From Niabella aurantiaca DSM 17617 (GTDB lineage Bacteria > Bacteroidota > Bacteroidia > Chitinophagales > Chitinophagaceae), in assembly GCF_000374125.1 (NCBI RefSeq), contig NZ_KB893626.1, positions 186,001 through 250,000 on the forward strand: a DNA stretch of 64,000 nt. The letters run 5' to 3'. Position numbers and translations under genes: made by a program. A model generated the notes under the pieces. That model was not told where the DNA came from and made no database searches. It was given only the letters and a program-made list of their open reading frames with translations. Positions within the stretch are counted from its first letter, which is position 1. Every line of letters begins with the position of its first letter. This document shows, in pieces, positions 44,715-53,633 of this stretch.

Positions 44715-47700
44715 TTATAATCCCAGTTTAATGTTCAGACCCAGCATCCGCTGTGAAGGCGCATTTAAATTTTCTGTACCAAGATCGGGATCAGAGAATG
44801 TGAATTTTGTCCAGAGGAATACGTTTTGCGCCGTTAAAGACACCGAAGCGTTTTTAATTCCGGATTTACTATAAAGGCTGGATGGGATCTTATAGCCCAG
44901 GGAGATTTCTCTTAGTTTAACAAAGGACTGGCTCTTTAACCCATGCTCATAGCTATCCGTATTATTCAGCTCCTGCATAAAGGCCTGGTATCCTACCGCT
45001 ACATCATTGGGGGCAAATTTGCGGGTATCGGTAAGAATGCGCCCGTATTTATCGTAAGTAGCCTCTCCGGAAACCAGTTTTACACCCTCGCCCACATAAT
45101 TGGTAAGCCCGTTCACTACCTGGTCGTACCGCCACTTGGTATCCGTTTCGGGGTTGGTGCCGCTGTCAAACATCTTGTTCCAGATATAATCATACATGAT
45201 GCCGCCGATGCGCCCGTCGATACTGATGCCCACTATGAAATTGTTGATGGTGAAATTATTCACAAAGCCAAACGAGAATTTGGGATCGGTATAGCCCATA
45301 TTTGCCTCATAAGGGCTCGAAGCCACCAGTCCGCCAACAAGAATGAGGTTGCCCTGCGGGTCTCGTAGCAAAGGCTGGGAAACATACACGTCTTTTCTTG
45401 CCCCTTTCTTTATCCAAAGTTTATCGGCTGAATAGTCCGGATCTAAATCAACATAATAATTGTGGTTGAAAGAATAGTTGATCAGGGAGCGCCATTCAAA
45501 ATTATTCCGCTTGATAACAGATCCGTCTACGGTTACTTCAATGCCTTTTCGTACATATGTTTCTGCCGTATTAATTAGCGCTTCGTTGAAGCCCGAAGCC
45601 TGGGAGATCTTGGGTTTAATCTGTTGCTGATAATAGTACTTGTTGAAGTAAGCTAAGTCAACGTGCAGGCGACCTTTAAGAAAATAGGCTTCGGTACCTG
45701 CTTCCCAGGTTCTTGTTGCGGATGGCAGAAGGTCTGATGCCTGTAAATTAACAGGGTAGCTGGTGCTGGGCAGTCCCCATGAGGTAGCAGAGCTATATGT
45801 GCGGTTATTAGCATATACATCTGCGGGAGTCTTACTTTGTGTCCAGGATCCGCGTACCTTCCATAGATCTACGGCCTGGGGCATTCTGATAAATTGAGAT
45901 AAAATGATGCTGCCTGCAAAGGAGGGGTAAAAATAGGACCGTTGTGCAACGGATTGTGTGGAGCTCCAGTCGTTACGTCCGGTGATATCCAGATAGACGA
46001 TTCTATTCCAGCCAATAGAAGCCTTGCCGTACAAGCTGTTCACCTGCTTTCTCCAGGTGCCGAAGTTTGTTTTTATTTTGTCGACACCCACAGCGGTGGA
46101 TGCAACGGCATTGGCCAGGGAGTACCATCCCGGAATGGCAAGGCCGTTAACGGTTTGGGCGCCCTGCTCCCTGTTAATATAATAAGTGATGCTTCCGCCA
46201 CCCAGCAGGTTTATATCAAAATTGCCGACTTTTTTATCGTAGGTTAATATCAGGTCATTGTTGGTGCTGAAGCCCCACATCTGGTTCATACCATACATAC
46301 CCTTACCACCATAATTCCAGCTGAATGTAAGGTAGTCCTGGCCGAATGTGCCTTTACTGGATCCACCCCGTGTAGAATTAATACCGGCAGGACTTTGTAC
46401 GGTTTCTTCATTTTTATAAAAATCGTACCCGGTACGGAACATCAGGTTCAGATCTTTGGTGAACTTATAGTTAGCGGTAAGGCTGGCGTTGAGCTTATTT
46501 TTTTGAATACCGTCTAATTTTTCATAAGCAATCATATAGGGATTGTCATACCATTCGGTATATAGCCAGTTTTGCTGTTCATGAGGTTTTACCCAGTAGT
46601 CCCGGTACTGGCGGATGTCATAGTCCGGCCCTGTCCACATCTGTAACTGGTAAATATATCCCTGGGCGCCATAGCCCTGGCCCCAGATCTGGGGCGATTG
46701 TTCCCAGGTATAACCCATGCTGCTTTCCACACTGAATTTCTTGCCTATTTTTAAAGCGCCGCTCATCGTATAGTTGATGATGTTCAGCTTTTCGTTGGGA
46801 AACTGTCCTTTGTTGTAAATATGGTTGACACCTGCCCTGAAAAAACCGTTTTCTCCATTTTGGGTAACGGTAATATTGTTATTGGTGATGAGGCCGGTCT
46901 CCAGAAAGTTTTTCAGATTGTTTTTACCGCTTGACACCAGCGGCATCATCTCTTCCCGTTTGGTAATGGGGTTCCATTGTTTGGCACTGTCACCGATATC
47001 TAATTTAGGACCCCACACATAGTCGGTAGCGATCTTTCCGTCAAGACCATGGCCGTAAGAGGTTTGTATTTTAGGTATGGCCAGGAAGCCGGAGGCGATC
47101 ATCGTATTGCTGTTGATATCGATAGACAAGCCACCGCCTTTTCCTTTTTTGGTAGTGATCATAATGGCGCCGTTAGCACCTTTATAGCCGTATAAAGCTG
47201 CAGCAGTAGGTCCTTTCAGCACGCTGATATCTGCAATATTATCCGACGGGATATCGCGCAGGGTCATATTTTCATAAGGCACACCGTCGATAACCAGCAT
47301 CGGTTTTTCTCCCCGCAGCTCAATGGTGGGCGTAGCATTGAATTCGGTCGAGTTCTTGATCACCAGGCCGGATATCTTACCGGTGAGGGAAGTTGCTGCA
47401 TCCACCCCTTTTACGGTTTGGATTTCATTGCCGCTTACTTTTTGTACCGCATAACCCAGCGCTTTTGCTTCACGCGTAATGCCCAATGCCGTTACCACCA
47501 CTTCTTCCAGCGCACGGTTGGCCTCTTCAAACACTACGTTGATGGTTTGCTGACCGTTTACTTTTATTACCTGGGTGCCATAACCCACATAGCTAAAAGT
47601 GAGCTCATCGTATTCATCCACTTCAATACTGTACTGGCCCTTGTCGTTGGTAATGGTGGCTTTGCCTTTATTGGAGGATACCGTAGCGCCGGCAACCGGT

Positions 47701-48116
47701 TCGCCTTTCTGATTGGTTACCACCCCTTTTACCAGGATATTCTTCAGGATGTTCGCTTTTTCCCGGATCACGATCAGGTTATCGCTCATCTGCTGGTACT
47801 CCAGCCCCGTGCCGCTGAGGATCCTGGGCAGCAGCGAGAGTACCGGCGTGTTTTGGACTTTGATATTCACCATGCCGGTTTCATCTACAAGTTTATTGCT
47901 GAATACGAACCGGTAATCTGTTCTTTTCTGGATGGTTTTTAAAATGGTGGAAAGCCGGGCGTTCTCCAGTTGAAGAGAAACGGATTCCTGGCTATAACCG
48001 GTATGAGCCGCAACCTGTGATGCTGTTGCCAGCATCAGGGCAAGACATAATTTCATAAACAACAGTTTTTTGAGCAGCCGCCGGGGCCACCCATTCGAGT
48101 AAGCACATTTTTTCAT
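44715..48116 (-). CDS. SusC/RagA-family receptor with STN signalling domain
   Basis: About 1133 residues. After the signal peptide comes an STN domain (SLQLENARLSTILKTIQKRTDYRFVFSNKLV...), which in FecA-like receptors passes the ligand signal to FecR; then the carboxypeptidase-regulatory-like domain (VKGVVTNQKGEPVAGATVSS...FSYVGYGTQ), plug (ATSLTGKISGLVIKN, MLVIDGVPYENM, IADISVLKGPTAAALYGYKGANGAIMITTKKG) and barrel ending in MLGLNIKLGL. The frame is open to an ATG at 48173, but MKKCAYSNGWPRR at 48116 is the more usual kind of start. It lies directly behind fecR, so its expression is probably controlled by the adjacent sigma/anti-sigma pair. Confidence 0.93.
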   Translation of the reverse strand: MKKCAYSNGWPRRLLKKLLFMKLCLALMLATASQVAAHTGYSQESVSLQLENARLSTILKTIQKRTDYRFVFSNKLVDETGMVNIKVQNTPVLSLLPRILSGTGLEYQQMSDNLIVIREKANILKNILVKGVVTNQKGEPVAGATVSSNKGKATITNDKGQYSIEVDEYDELTFSYVGYGTQVIKVNGQQTINVVFEEANRALEEVVVTALGITREAKALGYAVQKVSGNEIQTVKGVDAATSLTGKISGLVIKNSTEFNATPTIELRGEKPMLVIDGVPYENMTLRDIPSDNIADISVLKGPTAAALYGYKGANGAIMITTKKGKGGGLSIDINSNTMIASGFLAIPKIQTSYGHGLDGKIATDYVWGPKLDIGDSAKQWNPITKREEMMPLVSSGKNNLKNFLETGLITNNNITVTQNGENGFFRAGVNHIYNKGQFPNEKLNIINYTMSGALKIGKKFSVESSMGYTWEQSPQIWGQGYGAQGYIYQLQMWTGPDYDIRQYRDYWVKPHEQQNWLYTEWYDNPYMIAYEKLDGIQKNKLNASLTANYKFTKDLNLMFRTGYDFYKNEETVQSPAGINSTRGGSSKGTFGQDYLTFSWNYGGKGMYGMNQMWGFSTNNDLILTYDKKVGNFDINLLGGGSITYYINREQGAQTVNGLAIPGWYSLANAVASTAVGVDKIKTNFGTWRKQVNSLYGKASIGWNRIVYLDITGRNDWSSTQSVAQRSYFYPSFAGSIILSQFIRMPQAVDLWKVRGSWTQSKTPADVYANNRTYSSATSWGLPSTSYPVNLQASDLLPSATRTWEAGTEAYFLKGRLHVDLAYFNKYYYQQQIKPKISQASGFNEALINTAETYVRKGIEVTVDGSVIKRNNFEWRSLINYSFNHNYYVDLDPDYSADKLWIKKGARKDVYVSQPLLRDPQGNLILVGGLVASSPYEANMGYTDPKFSFGFVNNFTINNFIVGISIDGRIGGIMYDYIWNKMFDSGTNPETDTKWRYDQVVNGLTNYVGEGVKLVSGEATYDKYGRILTDTRKFAPNDVAVGYQAFMQELNNTDSYEHGLKSQSFVKLREISLGYKIPSSLYSKSGIKNASVSLTAQNVFLWTKFTFSDPDLGTENLNAPSQRMLGLNIKLGL

Positions 48117-48144
48117 ACTTTTATTTAGTTTATTATTAAACAAG

Positions 48145-48184
48145 TGGAAGGCATTGTTCCTTCCATTTTCCATGGGGGAAATGG
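48145..48184. promoter_or_regulatory. Overlapping hairpins in the SusC leader
   Basis: TGGAAGG-CATTGTT-CCTTCCA (48145-48165) is a perfect seven-base stem; an overlapping imperfect stem CCATTT...AAATGG spans 48163-48184. Both lie in the spacer between fecR and the preferred SusC start and may control translation or set the transcript end. The longer SusC start codon falls inside them. Confidence 0.4.
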
Positions 48185-48236
48185 CCGCAATCCGTTTCTC
48201 CCTTTTTTGATTTTGCTCTTAGTGGTCCATCTTTTT

Positions 48237-49343
48237 TTATTTATATATAGTGATTTGGTTTCCGTCTTTTTTATAAGAAAAAGCGTACGAAAGCTGTAAG
48301 GCTTTCAATACTTCTTCGATCTGCTCGTGCTGGAATGCCGCCGTATAACGGTAATGTGCAACCTCGTTACTGGCAATGTTGATGGTGACACCGTATTTCC
48401 GTTCCAGTATGTTCCTGATCTCATAAAGCGGCTGATCTTCAAAGATCAGGAGGTCATCCACCCATGCTGTTTCTACGTTCTGGCTGGAATCATGATAAGC
48501 AAGCGGAACGATCACGGGCTTGGCGGGAACGGTATGTTCCAGGCTGTCGGTACCGGGAATGTCCATTACAAATTTTTGGTTCACCTCTAATGTCTTGTAA
48601 ACAATATCATTGTTCCCCCTGGGAAGCAGGATCTGCACTTTGCCCTCCAGCAACGAGGTTTCGCTGTACCGGTCATTGGTGTAGGCTTTTACATTAAACC
48701 GGGTACCCACTGCCCTTATCTTATATTTTGCCACATGAACAATGAAGGGCAGCTCTTTATTGTGCGCTACGGTAAACAGGGCTTCGCCCGTCAGGTATAC
48801 GTTCCGGTCGCGGGAACCAAAAGTTTTTGAAACCAGCAGCCGGGATCCGGCATTCAGTATCACTTTTGTGCTGTCCGGAAGCACAATGGTCTTGTGCTCA
48901 CCGGTCCGGGATGAAACCGTTTCGCCCGATGCGGCCCCCGTTTTTGCTACCGGTAAAGGCTGTTTGGCCACTTCCCGGCTGCGCAGGAAAAGGCCGCCAA
49001 TGACTAAAATAAGCGTTGCTGCGGCAACGACTGCCCACTTCTTCCAGCCGGTACCCGGGTGGAGTGCCGGCGTTGTTTTATAAGTCGGGGCGCTGCTGTT
49101 TTCACCGGAAGCCACATACAGTGCGTGTTCCGATGAATCCCTGGTGGCAGATAATTCGTTTTGTTTTTGCTGCAGCATGTATTTCAGCCCCAGCACCAGT
49201 TTGCGGGCTTCTTCTAGGGTTATCAGCTCTTCTGGGTGTTTCAGCAGGTAGTCGTCCCAAAAGGCGATATCCCTGGGATGCTGCTGCGTGCAGTATGCAA
49301 TAAAGGAGTCGTCAATGACAAGCTCTTCAACTGTATAGGTCAT
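48237..49343 (-). CDS. FecR-family anti-sigma factor
   Basis: 368-residue inner-membrane regulator. A cytoplasmic N-terminal part holds the sigma factor (FWDDYLLKHPEE, EARKLVLGLK), one membrane helix follows (KKWAVVAAATLILVIGGLFL, about 100-120), then the periplasmic FecR domain (SRTGEHKTIVLPDSTKVILNAGSRL, NVYLTGEALFTVAHNKELPFIVH, YKIRAVGTRFNVKAY, LLEGKVQI) and a C-terminal DUF4974/STN-like domain (LYEIRNILERKYGVTINI). It should receive the signal from the SusC STN domain and free the sigma factor encoded 69 bases upstream. This is a standard arrangement in Bacteroidota. Confidence 0.93.
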   Translation of the reverse strand: MTYTVEELVIDDSFIAYCTQQHPRDIAFWDDYLLKHPEELITLEEARKLVLGLKYMLQQKQNELSATRDSSEHALYVASGENSSAPTYKTTPALHPGTGWKKWAVVAAATLILVIGGLFLRSREVAKQPLPVAKTGAASGETVSSRTGEHKTIVLPDSTKVILNAGSRLLVSKTFGSRDRNVYLTGEALFTVAHNKELPFIVHVAKYKIRAVGTRFNVKAYTNDRYSETSLLEGKVQILLPRGNNDIVYKTLEVNQKFVMDIPGTDSLEHTVPAKPVIVPLAYHDSSQNVETAWVDDLLIFEDQPLYEIRNILERKYGVTINIASNEVAHYRYTAAFQHEQIEEVLKALQLSYAFSYKKDGNQITIYK

Positions 49344-49412
49344 ATTTGTAAGGCCGGTTTCTATAACAGACGGCAGGGCTTACAAAATCTAACCGCTTTT
49401 TTTAACTTTTTT

Positions 49413-49946
49413 TTAGGGAAGAAGTATGAGGATAAAATTTACCAGCTTTTCCAGCACTGCATCTTTTTTGAGGTTTTGCCGTAGATGCTGGATCCCTTTG
49501 GACAGGTTGTTGTAAACGGTTTGGTGGGTAAGCCCCGTGAGGGCAACGATCTTTTCGGTGGAATATCCCTGGTAGTATTTCATGTAGATCACCCGCCGGA
49601 ACCGCGCGGGCAGTTTTTTATAGGCAGCGGCAATGTGGTTGATCAATGCGGTATCGGTCTCCAGCTTTTCAATGATCTCCTGTGCGGAAGGCAGGTTAAA
49701 CGTTTCGATCTCCCGGTAACTGCCTTTACGCTGCTGGCTCCGGTGCAGGTCAATGAGCCTTCTTTTAAAAGCGGTTACCAGGTAGGCTTCGGGGTTTTGA
49801 ATGTCCTGGGAAATGTTCTTTTGTAACAGGTCAAGAAAAAACTGCTGTACGGTATCTTCTGCTTCCTGTATCGTATATCCAAAATGACAGGCAATGGCCT
49901 GCAGCTTTGCTTTGAAATCAGTGTACCAGGAATCGATCAGAAGCAT
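49413..49946 (-). CDS. ECF RNA polymerase sigma factor, FecI/RpoE-like
   Basis: 177 residues with sigma-70 region 2 (AEDTVQQFFLDLLQ, PEAYLVTAFKRRLIDLHRS) and region 4 (LPARFRRVIYMKYYQGYSTEKIVALTGLTHQTVYNNLSKGIQHLRQ). It should direct RNA polymerase to the uptake locus next door when FecR releases it. A perfect -7 box for the housekeeping sigma ends four bases before its start codon, which suggests a leaderless transcript. The C-terminus after region 4 is short and hydrophobic (FILILLP). Confidence 0.92.
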   Translation of the reverse strand: MLLIDSWYTDFKAKLQAIACHFGYTIQEAEDTVQQFFLDLLQKNISQDIQNPEAYLVTAFKRRLIDLHRSQQRKGSYREIETFNLPSAQEIIEKLETDTALINHIAAAYKKLPARFRRVIYMKYYQGYSTEKIVALTGLTHQTVYNNLSKGIQHLRQNLKKDAVLEKLVNFILILLP

Positions 49947-49950
49947 GAGT

Positions 49951-49958
49951 CAAACTTA
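49951..49958 (-). promoter_or_regulatory. -7 box directly before the sigma-factor gene
   Basis: TAAGTTTG on the minus strand matches TAnnTTTG and ends four bases before the ATG at 49946. The -33 TTG is not seen. Same spacing to the start codon as at the E1 gene. Confidence 0.45.
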
Positions 49959-50066
49959 CAGGAATAATCGGTAAAAGGGCAGCAGCGCTTTTAAATTTAT
50001 TATTAACAGTTTGATCATACAGGAAAGGAGGATGCCTTCTAGAGCGGTACAAAGCGGAGCAGGGCG

Positions 50067-50840
50067 TCAATATTCCATTGTCTCGCTTCCCGTTAACCCC
50101 TCTTTCCACATAGGCGGTGGCAGCAATCCGAGCCGGAACCGCTCATAAGAACGCTTGATGTATTCGTGGAATGTATAATCATTGACCCGCTTGGTAAAGA
50201 GATAGCTGGGTTGATACAGCGTGATGAACACGTTAATGACACTGTCCTCCGTCATACCCGTGATCCGGCGGATGAGCGCCTTACTGAACCGGTAACGGAC
50301 ATAGCCATCCTGCTCGTCGGAGATCAGCTTATCCCGGAACCGGGTCAGCTTCCGCGTTCTTCTGAAACGGAAAGCATTGATGAGCTCATCGAGGTCAAAG
50401 GCTGCGCCAAAACCATCTGTTGCGGACATGGTGGATAGCCCTGGCTTTTGAAAGTCGAAATATTTCCTGTAGGTTTCCCTGTTCTCCAGCGAATCGAAGC
50501 GGTAATCCCGGTTCCGGATCTTTACTTCCGGAAGATCCGGGATGCTGATGCGTAGTGAAATATCAAAAGCGTAAGGGGTTGTAATGGTGGCTACCGGGAA
50601 TTTGCGGGTCGGTTTATTCAGGTAACTGAACCAAATGGAATCCCGGGGCTGCACCAGGATGCTGTAGCTTCCGTCTGCACCGGTCATAGTACCCGCCCCG
50701 GAGCTGGTGAGCACCGAAACCAGGGGAACGGGTGTCCGGCCCAGGCTGTCGTAAACATTTCCTTTAATACGGACCTGTGCCTGTGCGTTCAGGCAAAACA
50801 GGAGCACTGCAGAAATACATATGGATTTTAATAAACTCAA
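50067..50840 (-). CDS. Exported carboxypeptidase-regulatory-domain protein
   Basis: 257 residues with a Sec signal (cleavage after LNAQAQ). Residues about 22-100 form a carboxypeptidase-like regulatory beta-sandwich (VRIKGNVYDSLGRTPVPLVSVLTSSGAGTMTGADGSYSILV), as found at the start of SusC proteins. The C-terminal half is helical and charged (RFDSLENRETYRKYFDF, FRFRRTRKLTRFRDKLISDEQDGYVRYRFS), a combination seen in many unassigned Bacteroidota envelope proteins. It is on the same strand as the sigma factor but 120 bases away, so a shared operon is uncertain. Function unknown. Confidence 0.82.
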   Translation of the reverse strand: MSLLKSICISAVLLFCLNAQAQVRIKGNVYDSLGRTPVPLVSVLTSSGAGTMTGADGSYSILVQPRDSIWFSYLNKPTRKFPVATITTPYAFDISLRISIPDLPEVKIRNRDYRFDSLENRETYRKYFDFQKPGLSTMSATDGFGAAFDLDELINAFRFRRTRKLTRFRDKLISDEQDGYVRYRFSKALIRRITGMTEDSVINVFITLYQPSYLFTKRVNDYTFHEYIKRSYERFRLGLLPPPMWKEGLTGSETMEY

Positions 50841-51143
50841 TATTCAATGCTTACATGGGGCATTATGGTTGCTGCCGGGAGTTACGCAGTTGCGGTATTG
50901 CTTCCCCAAAAGACCCGGCGCCCTCCTTGCTCCCTGGTTAAATGGAGTGCGCCCGCTGCGAAAAATGTTATGCCCGTTCTGCAGAACAGCAAAGCAATAA
51001 AAGAATTTGCAAAAACTATGATAAAGTATCGTCAGTGAACAGGGAATTGTCAATCGTCAATGGAGAAGTTTAATGTTTAACATTTGGGTTTGTTGTCCCG
51101 TTTTATACTTGGTTCAGGGCATCTATTTTCAAATTCATCAATT
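50841..51143. other. Intergenic region with spacer-repeat copy
   Basis: About 300 bases without a supported gene. At 51068-51084 it carries GTTTAATGTTTAACATT: its first 13 bases recur exactly at 61112-61124, and its ATGTTTAACATT core recurs exactly at 56823-56834, both in spacers of the respiratory operon. Confidence 0.5.
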
Positions 51144-51716
51144 TTATAACTCTTTCAGGATCAAACGTTCTACGACGGGGGCAAAGTGCTGGTGCTCCAG
51201 GAAATGGATCTTTTGGGCCAGGGATTCAGGCGTATCAGATCCGGAAACCGGGCAGGTGGTCTGAAAAATAATGGCGCCGTGGTCATAGTGCTCATCTACA
51301 AAGTGAATGGTGATGCCGCTTTCCTTTTCCCCTGCCCTAATGACCGCCTCATGAACAAATTGTCCGTACATGCCCTTGCCGCCGTATTTTGGTAAAAGGG
51401 CCGGATGTATATTCACCATATGGCCGGGAAAGGCGGCGATCAGCGAACCGGGTATTTTTAATAAAAAACCGGCAAGAATAATAAAATCAATCCCTTTTTG
51501 TTGCAATAATTGAACAAATTCGTCTGACCGAAGCGAGGTCCGGTCGACCAGGAGCAGTTCAATTTTCTCCGCGGCCGCAATTTCCGTAACACCGGCTCCC
51601 GGATTGTTACATACGATCAGCGAAACGCTTGCAAAGGCGTGGTGCCGGAAGTGGTCGATCAGTTTCTGGGCATTTGAGCCTGCCCCGCTGGCAAAAATGG
51701 CGATCCTCTTTTTCAT
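51144..51716 (-). CDS. purN: Phosphoribosylglycinamide formyltransferase
   Basis: 190-residue enzyme of purine synthesis: transfers the formyl group from 10-formyltetrahydrofolate to GAR in the cytoplasm. The N-terminus reads KKRIAIFASGAGSNAQKLIDHF. The catalytic Asn-His-Asp triad is visible as Asn102 and His104 in VNIHPALLPKYGGKGMYG and Asp145 in DEHYDHGAIIFQ. The frame opens six codons earlier at 51734, but MKKRIAIF is the conserved start. It stands alone, with its promoter in the AT-rich region to its right. Confidence 0.93.
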   Translation of the reverse strand: MKKRIAIFASGAGSNAQKLIDHFRHHAFASVSLIVCNNPGAGVTEIAAAEKIELLLVDRTSLRSDEFVQLLQQKGIDFIILAGFLLKIPGSLIAAFPGHMVNIHPALLPKYGGKGMYGQFVHEAVIRAGEKESGITIHFVDEHYDHGAIIFQTTCPVSGSDTPESLAQKIHFLEHQHFAPVVERLILKEL

Positions 51717-52251
51717 ATATACTTTGATAATCAAAGATTTTACAATTTACCGAGTTCACCAAAAATCCTTTTATAAATAAATAGGACCAGGTCTGTCTGT
51801 ATCAATTCAGGCGGGTATGGATATTTTTTGAACCCCCGGCGGGATAATCCGGAATGGAATGCTTTTTTATAAACAATGCGTTGCGGCAGGAAATGCATTG
51901 TAAAACAGGAGGCCCGGGAACGTCCGGGTATGCGCAGACATGGAAACAGCCCTAAACAGCTCTAAATCCGGGATTTATTCACGACTGTTTGTATGTGGAT
52001 GCAAAAAAGTTGATGCAAATCAAGAATGATGCTAAAAGGGTGGATGTGAACAACTCTAACGAATACAAAACGAATGACTTTTTAATGACAAAGATTTTTT
52101 AAATTGAAAAATTTTGATCTAAAAATCGCTTGAAACACAGTCTGGTAGCGGGTTTAAAAAATTTATAAAATGTTGCTGTTTTGTTAAGCCCGACCCTTAT
52201 TTTTGCAGTTGATCAGAGACATTTATCCACATTTTTAGATTTAATGCGTTT
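51717..52251. other. Divergent AT-rich promoter region
   Basis: About 535 bases between purN (leftward) and the respiratory operon (rightward). No gene is supported. ACAATGC and GCATTGT (51873-51879, 51895-51901) form a perfect inverted repeat of unknown role. The right end holds the promoter of the actA operon. Confidence 0.5.
52173..52205 (+). promoter_or_regulatory. Promoter of the alternative complex III operon
   Basis: TTG (52173-52175), a 22-base spacer and TATTTTTG (52198-52205) match the Bacteroidota promoter. The start codon of actA lies 46 bases downstream. Confidence 0.6.
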
Positions 52252-53544
52252 ATGACTATTTCTAAGTATATAATTAACCGATTCTTCTTAATTATACTAA
52301 CGCTTTTCACTCTTTCCTGGTTTAATACAATTGCTGCACAGGACGCTGATGGTAAACAATTGTTTATCAGTAAATGTCAGAGCTGTCACTCCGGCGATAT
52401 GAAGACCGATATGACAGGTCCTCCCTTGTTTGGCGTTGAAGGCCAGTGGGAAGACAAAGCAAAGCTGCATGAGTGGATCCGGAATAACCAGAAACTGATT
52501 GCTTCCGGCTATCCCCAGGCCGTGGAGGTTTCAAAACTGAAGCCCACAGCCATGCAGACCTTCCCTGATCTTACTGATCCTCAGATAGATGCGATCTTAA
52601 AATATATTGATGAAAAGGGAAGCGGTAAATTGGATGCTGCCAAAGGCGGTGGCGCCGGCGCTGCTGGAGCGGCCGCAACTGCAGGAGATTCCAGCCAGCA
52701 CCCCTTATTATATGGTATCATTACGCTGATCCTTGCACTGGCCGCCCTGATCCTGATCTTTATAAATAAGAATCTTAAAAAGATCTCAGACGATACTGAG
52801 GGCAAGAAAACGCCGGAAGCGGTTCCGTTCTTCCAGAACAAGATCTACCTGGCCACTGCAGCTATCCTTTTGTTCCTTGTTGGGGGGTATTTTACCACGA
52901 AGGCCATGATCAATTTGAACCGTCAGAAGGATTATGAACCCCGCCAGCCTATTTTCTATTCGCATAAAGTACACGCCGGCATCAACCAGATCAACTGTTT
53001 GTATTGCCACGGGAACGCATGGGAAAGCAAAACAGCGGCGATCCCTTCGGTGAATGTGTGTATGAACTGTCATAAAACCATTCAGAAATACAATGGCCCC
53101 GAACTGAAGGATAAGAACGGCAACCCGATAGATGGTACCGCAGAGATTGCGAAGTTGTATCAATATGCGGGATTTGACCCCCAGAACCCCGATGCATGGG
53201 ATGCCAACAAGGCTAAACCGATCGATTGGGTAAAGATCCACAACCTTCCGGACCATGTGTACTTTAACCACAGCCAGCACGTAAGGGTGGGCAATGTACA
53301 GTGCCAGACCTGTCATGGTGAGATCACCGGTATGGATGAGGTACACCAGTTTGCCGAGCTGAGCATGGGATGGTGTATAAACTGTCACCGCCAGACCAAA
53401 GTGAACTTTAACGTGGATTCTACCAGCGGTAACCAGTTTTACAGCATTTACGAGAAGTTCCATAATGACATCAAATCTGGTAAAATGGACAGCGTAACCG
53501 TTAAAGATATTGGCGGTTTAGAATGTCAGAAGTGTCATTATTAA
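52252..53544 (+). CDS. actA: Alternative complex III subunit ActA, multiheme cytochrome c
   Basis: 430-residue periplasmic/membrane cytochrome that passes electrons out of alternative complex III, the menaquinol-oxidising counterpart of cytochrome bc1. Six CxxCH sites are present: 42-46 in an N-terminal mono-heme domain, then 249-253, 270-274, 351-355, 375-379 and 425-429 in the ActA-type pentaheme domain. Two membrane helices (about 152-171 and 197-217) join the parts after an Ala/Gly linker. A signal peptide ends near AAQ. The added N-terminal heme domain is a feature of Bacteroidota-type ActA. First gene of an operon with all six Act subunits and the oxidase. Confidence 0.92.
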   Translation: MTISKYIINRFFLIILTLFTLSWFNTIAAQDADGKQLFISKCQSCHSGDMKTDMTGPPLFGVEGQWEDKAKLHEWIRNNQKLIASGYPQAVEVSKLKPTAMQTFPDLTDPQIDAILKYIDEKGSGKLDAAKGGGAGAAGAAATAGDSSQHPLLYGIITLILALAALILIFINKNLKKISDDTEGKKTPEAVPFFQNKIYLATAAILLFLVGGYFTTKAMINLNRQKDYEPRQPIFYSHKVHAGINQINCLYCHGNAWESKTAAIPSVNVCMNCHKTIQKYNGPELKDKNGNPIDGTAEIAKLYQYAGFDPQNPDAWDANKAKPIDWVKIHNLPDHVYFNHSQHVRVGNVQCQTCHGEITGMDEVHQFAELSMGWCINCHRQTKVNFNVDSTSGNQFYSIYEKFHNDIKSGKMDSVTVKDIGGLECQKCHY

Positions 53545-53599
53545 TGTACTGATTTGAAAAAAGTGCCAACAGTCAATAAGAAAGCGGCGCCTTTTTCAG

Positions 53600-53625
53600 G
53601 TTTTCAAATTTTCAAATTTTCAAAC
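53600..53625. repeat. Tandem TTTTCAAA repeat
   Basis: Three nearly perfect copies of TTTTCAAA stand in the spacer between actA and actB, just before the actB start. AT-rich and possibly helpful for ribosome access; no known function. Confidence 0.4.
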
Positions 53626-53633
53626 AGAGATAA

